7,578 nt of DNA from Nanobdellota archaeon (GTDB taxonomy: Archaea; Nanobdellota; Nanobdellia; Woesearchaeales; B3-WOES): the NCBI GenBank assembly GCA_023131705.1, contig JAGLZG010000258.1, forward strand, positions 1 through 7,578, written 5' to 3'. The notes beneath the pieces were generated by a model that saw only the letters and a program-made list of their open reading frames with translations, searched no databases and had not been told where the DNA came from. The position numbers were made by a program, and so were the translations under genes. Positions 6,175-7,578 of the stretch are shown one piece after another. How positions within the stretch are numbered: the stretch's first letter is position 1; every line of letters starts with the position of its first letter.

Positions 6175-7038
6175 ATGAAAAAAGAACAAACTTTAGAAAA
6201 ATATTTGAAATGCAATGATGCTGAAATATATTATAAGCATTCTCAACCAAACTCAATAGATTCAACTCTGGTATTCTTGCATGGAACAACAGTTAATCAT
6301 ACAGTATTCAAGGAGTCAATGGATTATTTTAAAAATAAGGGTTATGGGATAATTGCTATAGACCAAAGAGGTGATGGAAACTCATTACCCAAATCAAGTG
6401 ATATAGATTTCTATTCATTAGATAATTATACCAAAGATTTAGAATCTGTTATAGAAAAAGAAGAAGTAAAAGAGCCAATTATAGTCGGGCATTCTATGGG
6501 CGGTTTAGTAGCTGCTGAATATGCCAGTAGGAATAAAAAAAATATTAAATCCCTGGTCTTAATTGAAACATCCTATAATTTCAAGAAAACATTAACTTTA
6601 GGGGGAAAATTTTTCTTTTTGTTCAGTAAATCATTCAGAAAATATTTTACACACTTAAATAATAAAGCCAGAAAAAAAGGAATAAAACCTGAATATATTG
6701 ATTTTTCAGAATTAGCTGATGTTAGCGATAAAGAATTTGCTAAAATAACCTATGAAAAAGCAACACCAGAATATGTACAGGCAATGCATGCTTTGAGTAA
6801 TGCTGTAATGAGGTGGGATGTTGAGGACAAATTAAAAGATGTAGAGTGTTCTACTTTAATACTATACGCAGAAAAAAGCCAATTTATAAGAACAGAAACA
6901 AGCTATGAATTAAAGAAAAAGATTGGAAATAATGCAGAAGCAAAAATAATTCCAGATGCAAAACATCAACTAACGATAACACACCCTGAAGTAATCAATA
7001 AAGAAATAGATAATTTCTTTTCAAAAATTGGATTATAA
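6175..7038 (+). CDS. Alpha/beta-fold hydrolase
   Basis: The 287-residue product is a cytosolic alpha/beta hydrolase of usual length; the substrate is unknown. It has the oxyanion-hole strand LVFLHGTT (32-39), the loop AIDQRGDGNS (61-70), the nucleophile elbow VGHSMGG with S107 (104-110), a helical lid (about 135-215), and the C-terminal histidine region DAKHQLTITHP with H264 (261-271). The usual catalytic acid after strand 7, normally in a GEKD-type motif, is replaced by serine: ILYAEKSQF, S235. E131 after strand 6 (LVLIETS) is in the alternative acid position used by some haloalkane dehalogenases such as LinB, and could complete the triad. No SD precedes ATG 6175, so translation probably depends on reinitiation after the upstream gene 4 nt away. 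The stop lies only 2 nt from the 3' end of the convergent tRNA. Confidence 0.92.
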   Translation: MKKEQTLEKYLKCNDAEIYYKHSQPNSIDSTLVFLHGTTVNHTVFKESMDYFKNKGYGIIAIDQRGDGNSLPKSSDIDFYSLDNYTKDLESVIEKEEVKEPIIVGHSMGGLVAAEYASRNKKNIKSLVLIETSYNFKKTLTLGGKFFFLFSKSFRKYFTHLNNKARKKGIKPEYIDFSELADVSDKEFAKITYEKATPEYVQAMHALSNAVMRWDVEDKLKDVECSTLILYAEKSQFIRTETSYELKKKIGNNAEAKIIPDAKHQLTITHPEVINKEIDNFFSKIGL

Positions 7039-7040
7039 AA
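7037..7040 (-). terminator. Short T-run ending the tRNA transcript
   Basis: Immediately after the tRNA discriminator base the minus strand reads TTTT, followed about 12 nt later by a second run, TTTTTG. T-runs of this kind terminate archaeal tRNA transcripts. Both overlap the end of the hydrolase gene on the other strand. Confidence 0.45.
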
Positions 7041-7130
7041 CGCGCCCGGGAGGATTTGAACCCCCGACTTCTTCCTTTCTTCTCTCTTTAATAGGAGGGA
7101 AGCACTCTATCCAAACTGAGTTACGGGCGC
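7041..7130 (-). tRNA. tRNA-Arg(CCT), intron-containing
   Basis: The minus strand folds as a tRNA. The acceptor stem is GCGCCCG/CGGGCGC (seven Watson-Crick pairs), and the D stem ACTC/GAGT has loop A14, G18-G19 and A20. The anticodon stem is CTTCC/GGAAG, and the T arm GGGGG-TTCAAAT-CCTCC has one G-U pair. Discriminator base G73 is at 7041. The anticodon CCT lies at 7093-7095 and reads AGG. A20 and C35 are arginine identity elements, which supports the assignment. CCA is not encoded; the 3' end runs straight into TTTT. A 15-nt intron interrupts the anticodon loop after A37, so the mature RNA is 75 nt including G73. AGG is used often in the neighbouring genes. Confidence 0.93.
7077..7091 (-). 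other. 15-nt archaeal tRNA intron at position 37/38
   Basis: Between A37 and A38 the minus strand has TTAAAGAGAGAAGAA. Removing it restores a normal 7-nt loop, CTCCTAA. The splice region resembles a bulge-helix-bulge. Loop bases C32-C35 can face GAAG of the intron with three pairs and one C-A mismatch, and the 3' bulge would be AAA. This is a relaxed form of the splicing endonuclease substrate, which broad-specificity archaeal enzymes can process. The exact cut sites are inferred from the canonical position. Confidence 0.8.
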
Positions 7131-7141
7131 ATATAACCATT

Positions 7142-7151
7142 AAATTTATAT
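7142..7151 (+). promoter_or_regulatory. TATA-like promoter of truD
   Basis: AAATTTATAT is centred about 30 nt upstream of ATG 7177, predicting initiation a few nucleotides before or at the start codon. No SD sequence lies between them. It is interleaved with the oppositely directed tRNA promoter. Confidence 0.4.
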
Positions 7152-7152
7152 C

Positions 7153-7163
7153 CTTTTAAAAAC
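7153..7163 (-). promoter_or_regulatory. TATA/BRE-like promoter of tRNA-Arg
   Basis: On the minus strand this reads TTTTTAAAAGG preceded by AAAAG. Its centre is about 28 nt upstream of the mature 5' end at 7130, placing initiation one to a few nucleotides ahead of the tRNA, as expected for a short 5' leader removed by RNase P. Confidence 0.45.
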
Positions 7164-7176
7164 TTTTTCTTATGTC

Positions 7177-7578
7177 ATGTATAAAATCAAACAAAAACCA
7201 GAAGATTTCATAGTAAATGAAATAACAAACATAAGACCATTGAAGCAGGGTAACTTCCTCTTATTCAAACTAAAAAAAAGAGATTACACGACAAACAAGG
7301 CAGTGGAGACAATAGCAAACAGGCTGCACCTAAATCCAAAATTCATAGGATATGCAGGAAATAAGGACAAAAAAGCAGTAACAACACAGATTATCTCAAT
7401 AAAATCCAGCAAAAAAGAAAAAATAGAAAATCTAAAACTAAAAGATATCTCCCTTGAATTCAAAGGTTGCCTCGACAAGCCAGTATCATTAGGCGATTTA
7501 AAGGGAAATGAGTTCACAATAAGGGTTATAACAAATAAAAAACCAAAAAAAATAAAAAAAATTCTAAACCTGTTTGGA
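7177..7578 (+). CDS. truD: tRNA pseudouridine(13) synthase TruD (N-terminal part, runs off the window)
   Basis: The first 134 codons of a TruD/Pus7-family gene are present, and the frame is open at the right edge. TruD converts U13 in the D-stem region of certain tRNAs to pseudouridine. The start MYKIKQKPEDFIVNEI (1-16) is the typical N-terminal motif of the family. GYAGNKDKKAVTTQ (58-71) contains the catalytic aspartate D64, and SLGDLKGNEFTIRV (about 104-117) is the conserved strand that follows. ATG 7177 is preferred over ATG 7172, which is in another frame and gives an unrelated reading. There is no SD, so translation is probably leaderless. It is divergent from the tRNA-Arg gene with 46 bp between them; that tRNA has C at position 13, so it is not a substrate at that site. 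Confidence 0.93.
   Translation, partial: MYKIKQKPEDFIVNEITNIRPLKQGNFLLFKLKKRDYTTNKAVETIANRLHLNPKFIGYAGNKDKKAVTTQIISIKSSKKEKIENLKLKDISLEFKGCLDKPVSLGDLKGNEFTIRVITNKKPKKIKKILNLFG

Noticed and set aside
7141..7150. TATAAATTTA on the minus strand as the tRNA promoter
   Set aside because: It would start transcription inside the tRNA (about 7121); the box at 7153-7163 fits the mature 5' end better.
7172..7174. ATG 7172 as the truD start
   Set aside because: It is in a different frame from the TruD motifs and its reading (MSCIKSNKNQ) is unrelated; ATG 7177 gives the conserved N-terminus.
7284..7517. 77-residue minus-strand open frame at the right edge
   Set aside because: Shadow of truD, whose plus-strand frame contains clear family motifs.

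Overview
The window looks like a stretch of an AT-rich archaeal chromosome, most plausibly from a small-genome DPANN-type lineage such as Woesearchaeota or Pacearchaeota. The archaeal assignment is well supported. Most starts are preceded, at about the TBP/TFB distance, by A/T-rich TATA-like boxes, several with a purine-rich BRE-like flank and no Shine-Dalgarno sequence, which implies leaderless mRNAs. The tRNA has an intron at the canonical archaeal position 37/38 and no encoded CCA, and the last gene is a TruD pseudouridine synthase. The DPANN placement is inference from base composition and gene mix; no phylogeny was possible.

Layout. (1) 1-69 is the 3' tail of a plus-strand gene, perhaps the GatB/GatE tail domain, followed by a hairpin in a short convergent gap. 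(2) 157-960, minus strand, encodes an unrecognised, mostly helical protein with an RNGTAH motif that fits the RX4-6H signature of HEPN ribonucleases. (3) A 147-bp divergent promoter region leads to a full-length pyruvate, phosphate dikinase gene (1108-3702), the only gene here with a clear leader and an SD-like sequence. (4) Two minus-strand genes (5518 to 3699) overlap by 4 bp. They encode an (alpha/alpha)-barrel glycosidase-like protein and a probable TIM-barrel protein, and their last stop codon overlaps the ppdK stop in the tetranucleotide TTAA. (5) A 112-bp divergent promoter region holds two perfect palindromes. (6) A plus-strand pair 4 nt apart (5631-7038) encodes an unknown helical protein and an alpha/beta hydrolase. 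(7) A minus-strand tRNA-Arg(CCT) with a 15-nt intron lies 2 nt beyond the hydrolase stop. (8) Divergent from the tRNA is the start of truD, which runs off the window.

Working together: PPDK interconverts pyruvate and phosphoenolpyruvate and is a common glycolytic/gluconeogenic enzyme in fermentative DPANN archaea. The neighbouring glycosidase-like pair could supply sugar or act on a surface or storage glycan, but its substrate is not visible. The tRNA-Arg, truD and possible amidotransferase tail are translation genes. The HEPN-like gene and the unknown/hydrolase pair are the accessory-looking parts. No mobile element, CRISPR array or defence island is visible. The window is compact, and the regulatory sequence is concentrated in the three divergent intergenic regions.
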